Of a DNA stretch of 64,000 nucleotides, positions 18,800 to 27,193 are shown piece after piece (the stretch's first letter is position 1; the number at the start of each line of letters is the position of its first letter). The stretch spans positions 806,001 to 870,000 of the forward strand of contig NZ_CP038026.1 in the NCBI RefSeq assembly GCF_004421005.1. Reading direction: 5' to 3'. The notes beneath the pieces were generated by a model, which made no database searches, was not told the DNA's origin, and saw nothing but the letters and a program-made list of their open reading frames with translations. A program made the translations under genes and the position numbers. Source of the DNA: Pseudoduganella plicata. Its GTDB lineage: Bacteria; Pseudomonadota; Gammaproteobacteria; Burkholderiales; Burkholderiaceae_D.

Positions 18800-18814
18800 G
18801 CCCCCAATGGGGGC
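18800..18814. other. Small GC hairpin in the 18701-19084 gap
   Basis: GCCCCC and GGGGGC flank a three-base loop 100 bases after the permease stop; without a T tract it is at best a weak terminator. The gap also holds a TTGACA at 18888-18893 that could be a -35 for the galactokinase gene, but no good -10 is seen at the right spacing. No gene is evident here. Confidence 0.4.
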
Positions 18815-19084
18815 CCTGCTACGCCCGGGATGGCAACCGGAAGTTACGAACTGATGAGCCGAAAACGCGTGTTGTTGCCGCGCGGAATTGACAAAGCCTC
18901 GGTCGATTCATTGATAGGATTTCTACTCGCGACACTCTAGAGCGATTGGAATTCGTCACATGCATATCCTGGTACCCGTCAACCGCAGCACTACGCAGCC
19001 TTTCCGGAACGCACTTCCGGCCGGGCCGCAGGCGGCGACGGGTTCCACGCACGACGCGCAGGCCATCGCCACGATGGAGGTGCA

Positions 19085-20173
19085 ATGATGGCCGTTCTCT
19101 CTCCGGACGAATTCTTCCGCGGCCCGCCCGAGGTCCACGTGGGGGCACCGGGCCGGGTCAACCTGCTGGGCGAGCATACCGACTATAACGACGGCTTCAT
19201 GCTGCCCGTGGCGACACCGCAGCGCACCGACGTGATGGCCGCGCGCAGCGACGATGGCAGCTTCCACCTGTATTCGGCCACGCTGGACGAGGCCGTCGAC
19301 TTCGCCCCGCACGACAGCACGCCGCACGGCTTCGGGCGGTACATGGAGGGCTGCATCCGCCTGCTGCAGGCGCGCGGCGTCGATGTGCCGCCGTTGCGCA
19401 TGTACGTGCGCTCCGACCTGGCGCTGGGCACGGGCCTGTCGTCCAGCGCCGCGCTGGAAGTGGCGACCTTGCGTGCCATTCGCGCGCTGCTGCAGACGGA
19501 ACTCGATGGCGTCACGCTGGCGCAGATCGCGCAGCAGGCGGAAATCCGCTATGCCGGTGTCAACTGCGGCATCATGGATCAGATGGCATCGAGCCTGGCC
19601 GACGAGGAACACATGCTGTTCCTCGATGCGCGCACGCTGGATCACCGCGTGCTGCCGCTGCCGGCCGGGGCGGAACTGATCGTGATCAATTCCGGCGTGC
19701 CGCGCCAGCTGGCCGAAAGCAAGTACAACGAACGCCGCGGCGAGTGCGAGGCCGCGTCGAAGCTGCTGGGCGTGCAGGCGCTGCGCGATGTGCGTGACGT
19801 GGCCGACGTCGAATCCCTGCCATCGCCGCTGAAGGAGCGCGCGCGTCACGTCGTCAGCGAAAACCTGCGCGTGCTGGAGGCATGCGAGGCCGACGCCTCG
19901 CGCTTCGGGCAGCTGATGAACCTGTCCCATTACAGCCTGCGCGACGACTACGCCGTCTCGATCGGCGCTCTGGACGAGCTCACGCAGGCGCTGCGCACCG
20001 ATCCCGACGTGTACGGCGCGCGGCTGACCGGTGCCGGTTTCGGCGGTGCGTGCGTCGCGCTGTGCCGCGCCGGGGCGGCGCAGGCGGCCGGCGAACGCGT
20101 CGTGCACGCCATGCGTGCGGCCGGCGGGGCCGCCGCGGGCGCCACGCTGCTGATCCCCGCGCCGACCGAATGA
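19085..20173 (+). CDS. galK: Galactokinase
   Basis: This 362-residue GHMP kinase phosphorylates galactose with ATP. All three family motifs are visible: GRVNLLGEHTDYNDGFMLP (residues about 20-38, the galactokinase signature), the ATP loop GLSSSAALE and the C-terminal GARLTGAGFGGACVAL. ATGATG at the start is preceded by GGAGG. It leads a cluster with a GH2 glycosidase and a glycosyltransferase, which suggests use of galactose released from galactosides; the other Leloir genes are not in the window. Confidence 0.93.
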   Translation: MMAVLSPDEFFRGPPEVHVGAPGRVNLLGEHTDYNDGFMLPVATPQRTDVMAARSDDGSFHLYSATLDEAVDFAPHDSTPHGFGRYMEGCIRLLQARGVDVPPLRMYVRSDLALGTGLSSSAALEVATLRAIRALLQTELDGVTLAQIAQQAEIRYAGVNCGIMDQMASSLADEEHMLFLDARTLDHRVLPLPAGAELIVINSGVPRQLAESKYNERRGECEAASKLLGVQALRDVRDVADVESLPSPLKERARHVVSENLRVLEACEADASRFGQLMNLSHYSLRDDYAVSIGALDELTQALRTDPDVYGARLTGAGFGGACVALCRAGAAQAAGERVVHAMRAAGGAAAGATLLIPAPTE

Positions 20174-20218
20174 CATTTTTACAGAGCCTCCCAAAAAAAC
20201 GACACCCATGAGGACACA

Positions 20219-22012
20219 ATGAGCGATTTTGAATATCCAAGACCACAGCTCGTACGCGACAACTGGCAGAACCTGAACGGCAAGTGGCAGTTCGCCTTTG
20301 ACGACGCGCGCGAGTATTGCCGGCCCGACGAAGGCATCGAATGGACGCACGAGATCAACGTGCCGTACGCGCCCGAGACGAAGCTGTCCGGCATCCACGA
20401 TACCGGCTTCCACAACGTGGTCTGGTACAGGCTGGCATTCGACCTGGAACGCCGCCCGGGGCGCACGATCCTGCACTTCGGCGCCGTCGACTATCACGCC
20501 AAGGTATGGGTCAACGACCGCTTGGTGACAACGCACGAAGGCGGGCACACGTCGTTCTGGGCCGATATCACGGACGCGCTGGTGGACGGCGCGCGCCAGG
20601 TCATCGTGCTGCGCGCGGAAGACGATCCGCACGACCTGCAGAAGCCGCGCGGCAAGCAGGACTGGCAGCTCGAACCGCACTCGATCTGGTATCCGCGCAC
20701 GACGGGCATCTGGCAGACCGTGTGGGTCGAACAGGTACCGGACACCTACATCAAGGGAGTGCGCTGGACGCCGCACTACGACGGCTTTGAAATCGGCTGC
20801 GAAATCCTGGCCGCCGGCGCGCGCCGCGAAGGGCTGTCGGTGGAAGTCAAGCTGTGGCATGGCGAAGTCCTGCTGGCCGACGACGACTACAAGCTGATGG
20901 GCCAGGAGGCCAACCGCAAGATCGCTATTTCCGACCCCGGCATCGACGATTCGCGCAACGATCTGCTGTGGAGCCCGGAGCGACCGACGCTGCTCGATGT
21001 GGAACTGACCCTGCGGTGCGACGGAAAAGTTCTGGAAACGGTACGATCTTACACAGCGCTGCGTTCAGTGGCCATCAACCGGGACCGCTTCATGCTGAAT
21101 GGCCGTCCCTATCCGCTGAAGCTGGTGCTGGATCAGGGTTACTGGCCGGACAGCGGCATCACGGCGCCAAACGACGCCGCGCTGAAGCGCGATGTGGAGC
21201 TGGCGAAGGCAATGGGGTTCAACGGCGTGCGCAAGCACCAGAAGATCGAAGACCCGCGCTACCTGTACTGGGCCGACAAGCTGGGCCTGATGGTCTGGGA
21301 GGAAATGCCGTCCGCCTATTCGTTCAGCCCGCGTTCGATGACGCGCCTGATCAAGGAGTGGCAGGAAGCGATCGAACGGGATTACAGCCATCCGTGCGTG
21401 ATCGTCTGGGTCCCGTTCAACGAGTCGTGGGGCGTGCCGAATCTGACGTCCATGCAGGCGCACCGCAACGCCGTCGAAGCGCTGTATCACATGACGCGGA
21501 TGATGGACTCGACCCGGCCGGTGATCGGTAACGATGGCTGGGAAGCGTCGGCGACCGACATCCTGGGCATTCACGACTACGACAGCGATCCGCAGAAGAT
21601 CAAGGCGCGCTACGAAGTGACCGATCCGGCCCGCACCTTGTTCGATCAGCGCCGCCCGGGCGGCCGGATCCTGACGCTGGACGGCTTCCCGCACCGCGGC
21701 CAGCCGATCGTGCTGACGGAGTTCGGCGGCATCGCCTTCGACACGTCGCTGGCGGAAGACGACGGCAGCACGTGGGGCTACTCGCGCGCCAATACGGCGG
21801 AAAGCTTCCACCAGCATTACACGGAGCTGTTGAAAGTCGTCAACGAGACGCAAATGTTTTCCGGCTTCTGCTACACGCAGTTCGCCGATACGTATCAGGA
21901 AGCGAACGGCCTGCTCAATGCCGACCGGACGCCGAAGATTCCGCTGGAGCAGATCAGCGCGGCCACGCGTAACGTGCGATTGGTCGTACCGGACCCTCCG
22001 GAACCTGCTTGA
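20219..22012 (+). CDS. Glycoside hydrolase family 2 (beta-galactosidase/glucuronidase type)
   Basis: This 597-residue enzyme has the GH2 domain order: N-terminal jelly roll (about 10-185), immunoglobulin-like sandwich (to about 285) and TIM barrel. The acid/base glutamate lies in PFNESWG and the nucleophile glutamate in LTEFGG. There is no signal peptide, so it acts in the cytoplasm on imported glycosides. The gene is 45 bases after galK, favouring a beta-galactoside substrate, though beta-glucuronides or mannosides are possible from sequence alone. Confidence 0.9.
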   Translation: MSDFEYPRPQLVRDNWQNLNGKWQFAFDDAREYCRPDEGIEWTHEINVPYAPETKLSGIHDTGFHNVVWYRLAFDLERRPGRTILHFGAVDYHAKVWVNDRLVTTHEGGHTSFWADITDALVDGARQVIVLRAEDDPHDLQKPRGKQDWQLEPHSIWYPRTTGIWQTVWVEQVPDTYIKGVRWTPHYDGFEIGCEILAAGARREGLSVEVKLWHGEVLLADDDYKLMGQEANRKIAISDPGIDDSRNDLLWSPERPTLLDVELTLRCDGKVLETVRSYTALRSVAINRDRFMLNGRPYPLKLVLDQGYWPDSGITAPNDAALKRDVELAKAMGFNGVRKHQKIEDPRYLYWADKLGLMVWEEMPSAYSFSPRSMTRLIKEWQEAIERDYSHPCVIVWVPFNESWGVPNLTSMQAHRNAVEALYHMTRMMDSTRPVIGNDGWEASATDILGIHDYDSDPQKIKARYEVTDPARTLFDQRRPGGRILTLDGFPHRGQPIVLTEFGGIAFDTSLAEDDGSTWGYSRANTAESFHQHYTELLKVVNETQMFSGFCYTQFADTYQEANGLLNADRTPKIPLEQISAATRNVRLVVPDPPEPA

Positions 22013-22024
22013 GCGCCGCAAGGC

Positions 22025-22040
22025 CCCCGGGCAACCGGGG
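22025..22040. other. GCAA-loop hairpin after the GH2 gene
   Basis: CCCCGG and CCGGGG enclose a GCAA tetraloop, which is unusually stable in RNA. It sits 12 bases after the GH2 stop and may slow polymerase or nucleases between this gene and the glycosyltransferase. There is no T tract. Confidence 0.4.
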
Positions 22041-22108
22041 CGCGCCGCGACGGCGCGGACTTTTGAATTACCACAACTAACGACCCGTTTTGGGGCAAGG
22101 GAGAAATT

Positions 22109-23374
22109 ATGTCGACCATTATCGTGTTCTGTCACCTCCGCTGGGACTTCGTCTTTCAGCGTCCCCAGCACCTGCTGACACGCCTGGCTAAACATTACAA
22201 GATCGTGCTTGTGGAAGAGCCCATTTATCATGACGGCGAAAGTTTCATGCACAACCGCGAAGTCGCGCCGAACGTGACCGTGTGCCAGCCGCATACCTCC
22301 GTACAACAGCCCGGCTTCCATGACGACCAGATTCCGCTGCTGCAGCCGATGGTCGACAAGCTCGTGCCGGAAGGCGAGGATCCGATCGTCTGGTTCTACA
22401 CGCCGATGGCCCTGCCGCTGCTGCCGCAGCTGCACGCATCCGTCGTCGTCTACGACTGCATGGATGAACTGTCCGCCTTCAAGAACCCGCCGCGCCAGTT
22501 GCTGCAGCGCGAGACCGCACTGCTCAATATTGCCGACCTGGTGTTCACCGGCGGCCCCAGCCTGTACGAAGCCAAGCGCACCCGGCATGCGAACGCGCAC
22601 TGCTTCTCGTCGAGCGTCGATGCGCAACACTTCGCACAGGCGCTGGACCGCGCCGCCAGCCACCCGGACCAGGCAGCGATCCCGCATCCGCGCCTCGGCT
22701 TCTACGGCGTCATCGACGAGCGCCTGGATACGGACCTGGTGGCGGCCGTGGCCGACGCCAACCCGGACTGGCAGGTCGTGCTGGTCGGCCCGGTCGTCAA
22801 GATCGACCCGGCCAACCTGCCGCAGCGCCCCAACCTGCACTACCTGGGCCAACGCAGCTACGACGAGCTGCCGAAGTTCCTGGCCGGCTGGGATGTCTGC
22901 CTGATGCCGTTCGCGCTGAACGATGCCACCAAGTTCATCAGCCCGACCAAGGTGCTGGAATACATGGCCGCCGAACTGCCGATCGTCTCGACGGCGATCC
23001 GCGACGTGGAGCAACCGTACAGCCATGTCGTCGCCATCGGCCACTCGCCCGAGGAATTCGTCGCCCACTGCAAGGCCGCCCTGGAGCAGAGCGCCGAGCA
23101 GAAAGCGCAGCAGGTCGAGAAAATGCGCCAGGTCGTCGCCAAGACGTCGTGGGAAAATACGGCCAGCCGCATGCGCGAACTGATCGACGGCACGACGCCG
23201 GCGCGCAAGTTCACGCGGCTGACGGCGTCCGAGTCGGCCGCCGAGGCGCAGGTCACCAAGCCCGCCACCGGCGCGGCCAACGTCAATCCGCTGCGGACCC
23301 CTTCGTATGCACCGAAGGGCGGCGGCGCGATGACCGCGAGCGCGGCCGCGAAGGCTGTCAAGATCGAGTTGTAA
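22109..23374 (+). CDS. Glycosyltransferase, GT1/GT4-like
   Basis: This 421-residue cytoplasmic protein has two Rossmann-like halves. The N-terminus (FCHLRWDFVFQRPQHLL) is typical of a glycosyltransferase group often found near UDP-galactopyranose mutase or capsule genes, and the C-terminal half has the sugar-nucleotide region with FISPTKVLEYMAAELPIVST. The last 55 residues are low-complexity, Ala- and Lys-rich. Donor and acceptor cannot be read from sequence. A strong bidirectional terminator follows. Confidence 0.85.
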   Translation: MSTIIVFCHLRWDFVFQRPQHLLTRLAKHYKIVLVEEPIYHDGESFMHNREVAPNVTVCQPHTSVQQPGFHDDQIPLLQPMVDKLVPEGEDPIVWFYTPMALPLLPQLHASVVVYDCMDELSAFKNPPRQLLQRETALLNIADLVFTGGPSLYEAKRTRHANAHCFSSSVDAQHFAQALDRAASHPDQAAIPHPRLGFYGVIDERLDTDLVAAVADANPDWQVVLVGPVVKIDPANLPQRPNLHYLGQRSYDELPKFLAGWDVCLMPFALNDATKFISPTKVLEYMAAELPIVSTAIRDVEQPYSHVVAIGHSPEEFVAHCKAALEQSAEQKAQQVEKMRQVVAKTSWENTASRMRELIDGTTPARKFTRLTASESAAEAQVTKPATGAANVNPLRTPSYAPKGGGAMTASAAAKAVKIEL

Positions 23375-23391
23375 GGCAGTCTGCAGCTTGG

Positions 23392-23421
23392 AAAAAACGG
23401 CAGCCGCGGCTGCCGTTTTTT
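23392..23421. terminator. Bidirectional Rho-independent terminator
   Basis: A perfect palindrome (CGGCAGC, CGCG loop, GCTGCCG) is flanked by six A and six T residues, so it can terminate both the glycosyltransferase transcript and the convergent oxidoreductase transcript. Confidence 0.85.
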
Positions 23422-23480
23422 GTGCTCTTTCGAGTCGCGACGGAGATGCGTCGGATTCTGTAAGCAGCGGCGTTGTCGGC

Positions 23481-24401
23481 TCAGGCCTTCTGGCGGAACT
23501 GCCACGGCAGCGCGTTGTGAATGGCCGTCGCGGCAATGGCCGCCTGGCCGATCGCGACGCTGATCTGGTTCAGTCCCACCACCACGTCGCCAACGGCAAA
23601 CAAACCCGGCACGGACGTGCGCTGATGATCGTCGACGATCAGCTTCTCGCAGTCGCCGCACGCGGCGCCGATATTCATGGCCAGCCCGGAGCGGGCCTTC
23701 TCGCCCAGCATGGGATAGAACACATCGAAGCGGTAGTCCTCGCCGTCGTCCGTGTGCAGCACGGGCGCCATATCGTCCGTCAACGTCACGCCCTTCAATG
23801 GCGACGGGATGTAACGCACGCCGGCGTCCTGCAGCTGCGCCGCCTCCTCCGGCGACAGCGGCGCCTGCGGCTCCCGTTCGAACAGCGTCACGTCGCACGA
23901 GAACGTGCGCATGAACAGCGCGTGCCCCGTGCGGTTGTGCGGTTGCGAGACGACGGCCACTTTCTTGTCGAGGATATCGAAGCCGTCGCAGACGGGGCAC
24001 AGCCGCACCGCTCCGGCGGCGACGGCTTCGTGCCAGTCTTCCACCGGCAGGCCGGCATCGGCGACGCCCGTGGCCAGCAGCACGACGGGCGTGTGAATCT
24101 CGCCGTCCGCATGGGTGGCGACAAAGATGTCGCCATCCTTGCGCAGGTCCCTGATCTCCAGATCGTCCACAGCGCCGCCATAGCACGTCAGCTGCTCGTG
24201 CAGGCGCCCCAGCAGCTCGCTGCCCCGCACCCCACCCGGGAAGCCGGGATAGTTGTGGCTGACCGGGATCAATGACAGGCGGCTGTTGCCCTTGTCCGCG
24301 ACAACGACGTCACGGCGGAAGCGGCGCAGGTAGATCGCGGCGGTCAGGCCGCCCGGGCCGCCGCCGACGATCAGCACCTCACAGCGACGAACCGCGGTCA
24401 C
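23481..24401 (-). CDS. Thioredoxin-reductase-like FAD/NAD(P) oxidoreductase
   Basis: This 306-residue flavoprotein has an N-terminal FAD loop ([10 protein letters not shown]), a central region with the redox pair in LCPVCDGFD (about 133-141) and the C-terminal FAD motif [10 protein letters not shown]. The fold and length match low-molecular-weight thioredoxin reductases, but the pair is CPVC rather than the usual CATC, and the NADP-binding GxGxxA loop is poorly conserved ([11 protein letters not shown]). It may be a ferredoxin-NADP or specialised disulphide reductase. The GTG start overlaps the stop of the upstream secreted-protein gene by four bases. Confidence 0.85.
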   Translation of the reverse strand: MTAVRRCEVLIVGGGPGGLTAAIYLRRFRRDVVVADKGNSRLSLIPVSHNYPGFPGGVRGSELLGRLHEQLTCYGGAVDDLEIRDLRKDGDIFVATHADGEIHTPVVLLATGVADAGLPVEDWHEAVAAGAVRLCPVCDGFDILDKKVAVVSQPHNRTGHALFMRTFSCDVTLFEREPQAPLSPEEAAQLQDAGVRYIPSPLKGVTLTDDMAPVLHTDDGEDYRFDVFYPMLGEKARSGLAMNIGAACGDCEKLIVDDHQRTSVPGLFAVGDVVVGLNQISVAIGQAAIAATAIHNALPWQFRQKA

Positions 24402-24964
24402 CGGCCGGTCGGCGCTCCGGACGCCGCCCCCGTTGCCGTGCCGCCGGCCGACACGCCGGGCGTGCCGGCGGCGGTGCCGCTGGCCGCTGGCGACAGCGTG
24501 TTGTTGGGGCCCGTGCCGCCCCAGGTGCCATTGTTCAGGGGTGCCGACGAACCCGTCGCAGTCGACAGCGAGCTGCCGCTGGCGTTCGTCACGCTGGTCG
24601 TGCCGAGACCGATGGCCGGTGCGCGATTATCGATCGTGCCCAGCGGCGCGGTGACGCCTGGCGTGCCGATCTCGGCGCCGGTGCGGCCCAGGGCGCCCGG
24701 CTGGGTCGCGGCCAGCGGCGCCGGCGTGCGGGCCGTGCCGACGCCATTCACGGTCGTGCTGCCCGGCAATGCGCCGCTGACACCCGTATTTACCCCGGTG
24801 GTGACGCCGGCGCCGACGCCGGTATTCACCTGGCTGCCGAGTTGCGAGTTCACCTGCGTATTCACCTGCGAGTTAAGCTGGCCGTTTTGCGGCTGGCTCA
24901 GCTGGGCCTGTGCCGACGTTGCCGCCAGCGCGGCAGCCAGCGTAATGGCGATCTGTATTCTCAT
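24398..24964 (-). CDS. Secreted Asn/Gln/Thr-rich repeat protein
   Basis: The frame opens further upstream, but the ATG at 24962-24964, with GGAG upstream, gives a clean signal peptide (cleavage after ATSAQA), leaving about 167 residues. The mature protein starts with Q/N-rich repeats of the form QVNTQVNSQ and TGVNTGVSG and continues as a Gly/Thr/Ser/Ala-rich, probably disordered chain. No known domain is seen. It is coupled by GTGA overlap to the thioredoxin-reductase-like gene, an unexpected pairing of an exported protein with a cytoplasmic flavoprotein. Confidence 0.7.
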   Translation of the reverse strand: MRIQIAITLAAALAATSAQAQLSQPQNGQLNSQVNTQVNSQLGSQVNTGVGAGVTTGVNTGVSGALPGSTTVNGVGTARTPAPLAATQPGALGRTGAEIGTPGVTAPLGTIDNRAPAIGLGTTSVTNASGSSLSTATGSSAPLNNGTWGGTGPNNTLSPAASGTAAGTPGVSAGGTATGAASGAPTGR

Positions 24965-25001
24965 GACAATCTCCTTGCAAATTGAACGTGCCTCGATTCT
25001 G

Positions 25002-25352
25002 TCATGCCCGCGCCGCCACGGCCGTAGGAGCATACCCCACGTTGCAGTCGGAACGCGTCGCACCGGCATGCCCGCCGGGTCCGTGCCCGGGTTCCTGGCG
25101 CACGTCCGATGTCAATTCGCGGATCTTCACGATGCCGATGACATTGCACAGCCGAACGCGGCACAGCTGCAGCGGCTCAGGCTCGCCTGCCTGCACGCGC
25201 AGGTGCACGTCGACACCGTGCCGGCCGGGCGCCATCGTCAGGCTGTGCAGGCCAAGCCCGCCACGGCGCACCACCGCCAGCACATTTTCCAGGGTGGCCG
25301 TGGCCGCGTCCCGCTCCACCCGCAGGCGGAAAGTTTTCGTATGCAGTTCCAT
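25002..25352 (-). CDS. ACT-domain protein, acetolactate synthase small-subunit-like
   Basis: This 116-residue protein starts at ATG 25350-25352. Residues about 1-75 look like the short IlvM-type ACT domain (beta-alpha-beta-beta-alpha-beta, with ATLENVLAVVRRGGL and VIGIVKIREL), which binds branched-chain amino acids and regulates acetolactate synthase. The C-terminal 40 residues are Gly/Ala-rich and unmatched. No large-subunit gene is adjacent. The gene is divergent from an Lrp-family regulator, fitting amino-acid-responsive control. Confidence 0.65.
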   Translation of the reverse strand: MELHTKTFRLRVERDAATATLENVLAVVRRGGLGLHSLTMAPGRHGVDVHLRVQAGEPEPLQLCRVRLCNVIGIVKIRELTSDVRQEPGHGPGGHAGATRSDCNVGYAPTAVAARA

Positions 25353-25414
25353 CGCAAAATGATAGCCCGGCCGGCGTGGAATAGGCGCCCTCATTTCGTG
25401 TCCTGAACGTCCTT

Positions 25415-25445
25415 TAGGAGAACCTTCTACCTGCCTTGCTATACT
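25415..25445. promoter_or_regulatory. Possible Lrp-type operator and promoter between divergent genes
   Basis: TAGGAGAACCTTCTA (25415-25429) is an imperfect palindrome with the TAG-N9-CTA ends of the Lrp consensus, although the AT-rich centre is missing. Eleven bases on is TATACT (25440-25445), a good -10 for the plus-strand Lrp gene. No clear -35 is seen. Confidence 0.35.
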
Positions 25446-25478
25446 TTCCGGTACGATCATCTCCAAAGGAAGCAAACC

Positions 25479-25940
25479 GTGGAACAACTGGACGACACAG
25501 ACCGCCGCATCCTGCGCGCGCTGCGCCGCGACGGGCGCCTGTCGAATACCAAGCTGGCGCAAGCCGTCGGGCTTTCGACCACGCCCTGCTGGAATCGGGT
25601 GCGCGCGCTGGAGGACGGCGGCGTCATCGAAGGCTACACCGCGCTGCTGAACCAGCAGGCGCTGGGCCTGCCGGACACCGTCATCATTGAAGTAACCCTG
25701 GACCGCCACGACGACGATATGCTGGAGAAGTTCGGCCACGCACTTGCCGAGCTGCCGGAAGTGATGGAAGCCTACCTGCTGACGGGCGAATACGACTACC
25801 TGATCAAGGTGGCCGTGGCCGGCACGGCGGGCTATGAAGAATTCCTGCGCCGTAAGCTGTACAAGCTGCCGGGCATCCGCCACAGCCGCTCCACGTTCGT
25901 GCTGCGCTGCCTGAAGCGGGCCCATTCCGTCGAGCCGTAG
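25479..25940 (+). CDS. Lrp/AsnC family transcriptional regulator
   Basis: This 153-residue regulator has an N-terminal winged helix-turn-helix (DDTDRRILRALRRDGRLSN to about residue 60) and a C-terminal RAM/AsnC ligand domain with the usual Gly-Asp-Tyr-like turn (LLTGEYDYLIKV). Members sense amino acids and regulate amino-acid metabolism or transport. The start is GTG with an AAAGGAAG ribosome site. It faces the ACT-domain gene across a short shared control region, which is probably its target. Confidence 0.92.
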   Translation: MEQLDDTDRRILRALRRDGRLSNTKLAQAVGLSTTPCWNRVRALEDGGVIEGYTALLNQQALGLPDTVIIEVTLDRHDDDMLEKFGHALAELPEVMEAYLLTGEYDYLIKVAVAGTAGYEEFLRRKLYKLPGIRHSRSTFVLRCLKRAHSVEP

Positions 25941-26018
25941 GCGCCATCGTGCATTCCCGCACAGACCTGCGGCGAGAGAAAGCAGATGATGGCGCCGTTG
26001 CAATATTGCGAGGAATTT

Positions 26019-27065
26019 ATGATCACGACTATCCGGAGCGCCGTCATGGCGGCGCTGTTCGTCGCCACGTCCGCCTCGGCACTGGACAGCAAGGAACCGC
26101 CCAAGGCCGAACCGCGCATGCAGAAAGTGCTGGAGGCGTACGCCGCGCTGGACGCGAAGCCGGTGCAGACGCTCGCGCCGCCTGAGGCACGCAGGCAGCC
26201 TGGAACGGGCGAGGCCGTCGCGAAGGTGCTGAAAGATGATGGCAAGGCGGCGCCGTCCCCTGCCGCGCTGACGGTGCGCCATCTCAGCGCGCGCGGTCCG
26301 GGCGGGGACGTGCCGCTGCACGTCTACACGCCTTCCGGGAAAGGGCCCTTCCCCGTCATCGTCTACTTTCACGGTGGCGGCTTCGTGCTGGGCGACACGA
26401 AGGCGTATGAACCGTCGATCCGCGCGCTGGCGCAGGGAGCCAATGCCGTCGTCGTGTCGGTCGACTACCGGCTGGCACCGGAACATCGGTTCCCCGCCGC
26501 GCCGGAGGATGCGTTCGCGGCATGGCAGTGGGCGTTGGCGCACACGCAGGAACTGAACGGCGATCCGGCGCGCGTGGCGGTCGCAGGCGAGAGTGCCGGC
26601 GGTACGCTGGCGGCCGTGGTGGCGCTGATGGCGCGCGACCGGCAGGTGACGGCGCCGTCGCGGCAGGTGCTGATCTACCCCGTCCTGAACGACGACATGA
26701 GCACGCCGTCGTACCAGCGCAATGCCAGCGCGCAGCCGCTCGACAAGCCGGCGATGCAGTGGTTCCTGCACCAGTATGCGCCACGACCGGAAGACCGCGC
26801 CAGCCCGATCGCGCTGCCGATGAAGGCGAACACGCTGAAGGGTCTGGCGCCGGCCACGATCGTCGCGGCGGAAATCGACCCGCTGGCCAGCGAGGCGCGC
26901 GCGTATGCCGACCGGCTCAAGGCGGACGGCGTGGCCGTGCAGTACCGCGAGTTCGACGGTGTCACGCACGGGTTTTTCGGCATGCATGCGGCACTGCCGA
27001 AGGCCGAGGATGCGCAGAAGTTCGTGGCCGAGGATCTGAAAAAGGCGTTCGGCGGCAAGCCGTAA
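26019..27065 (+). CDS. Exported alpha/beta hydrolase (HSL-type esterase)
   Basis: The ATG at 26019 follows an AGG-type site and gives a signal peptide (to about ATSASA) and a 348-residue protein; earlier in-frame ATGs do not. It has the hormone-sensitive-lipase family oxyanion motif HGGGF, the nucleophile serine in GESAGG, and the Asp and His in EIDPLASE and DGVTHGFF. Such enzymes hydrolyse short acyl or aryl esters. No linked pathway is evident around it. Confidence 0.9.
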   Translation: MITTIRSAVMAALFVATSASALDSKEPPKAEPRMQKVLEAYAALDAKPVQTLAPPEARRQPGTGEAVAKVLKDDGKAAPSPAALTVRHLSARGPGGDVPLHVYTPSGKGPFPVIVYFHGGGFVLGDTKAYEPSIRALAQGANAVVVSVDYRLAPEHRFPAAPEDAFAAWQWALAHTQELNGDPARVAVAGESAGGTLAAVVALMARDRQVTAPSRQVLIYPVLNDDMSTPSYQRNASAQPLDKPAMQWFLHQYAPRPEDRASPIALPMKANTLKGLAPATIVAAEIDPLASEARAYADRLKADGVAVQYREFDGVTHGFFGMHAALPKAEDAQKFVAEDLKKAFGGKP

Positions 27066-27193
27066 CGCTTGCCGGCGTGGCAACCGGATCGTGGCGCGGC
27101 GAGGCCGGACCCGGTGCCGCGGCAGGCAATGCGTGCAGCGCCGGCGGCGTGAAGCGGTTCGGATCCTCCGGCCGAGCGCCGTTCAAGCAACGA

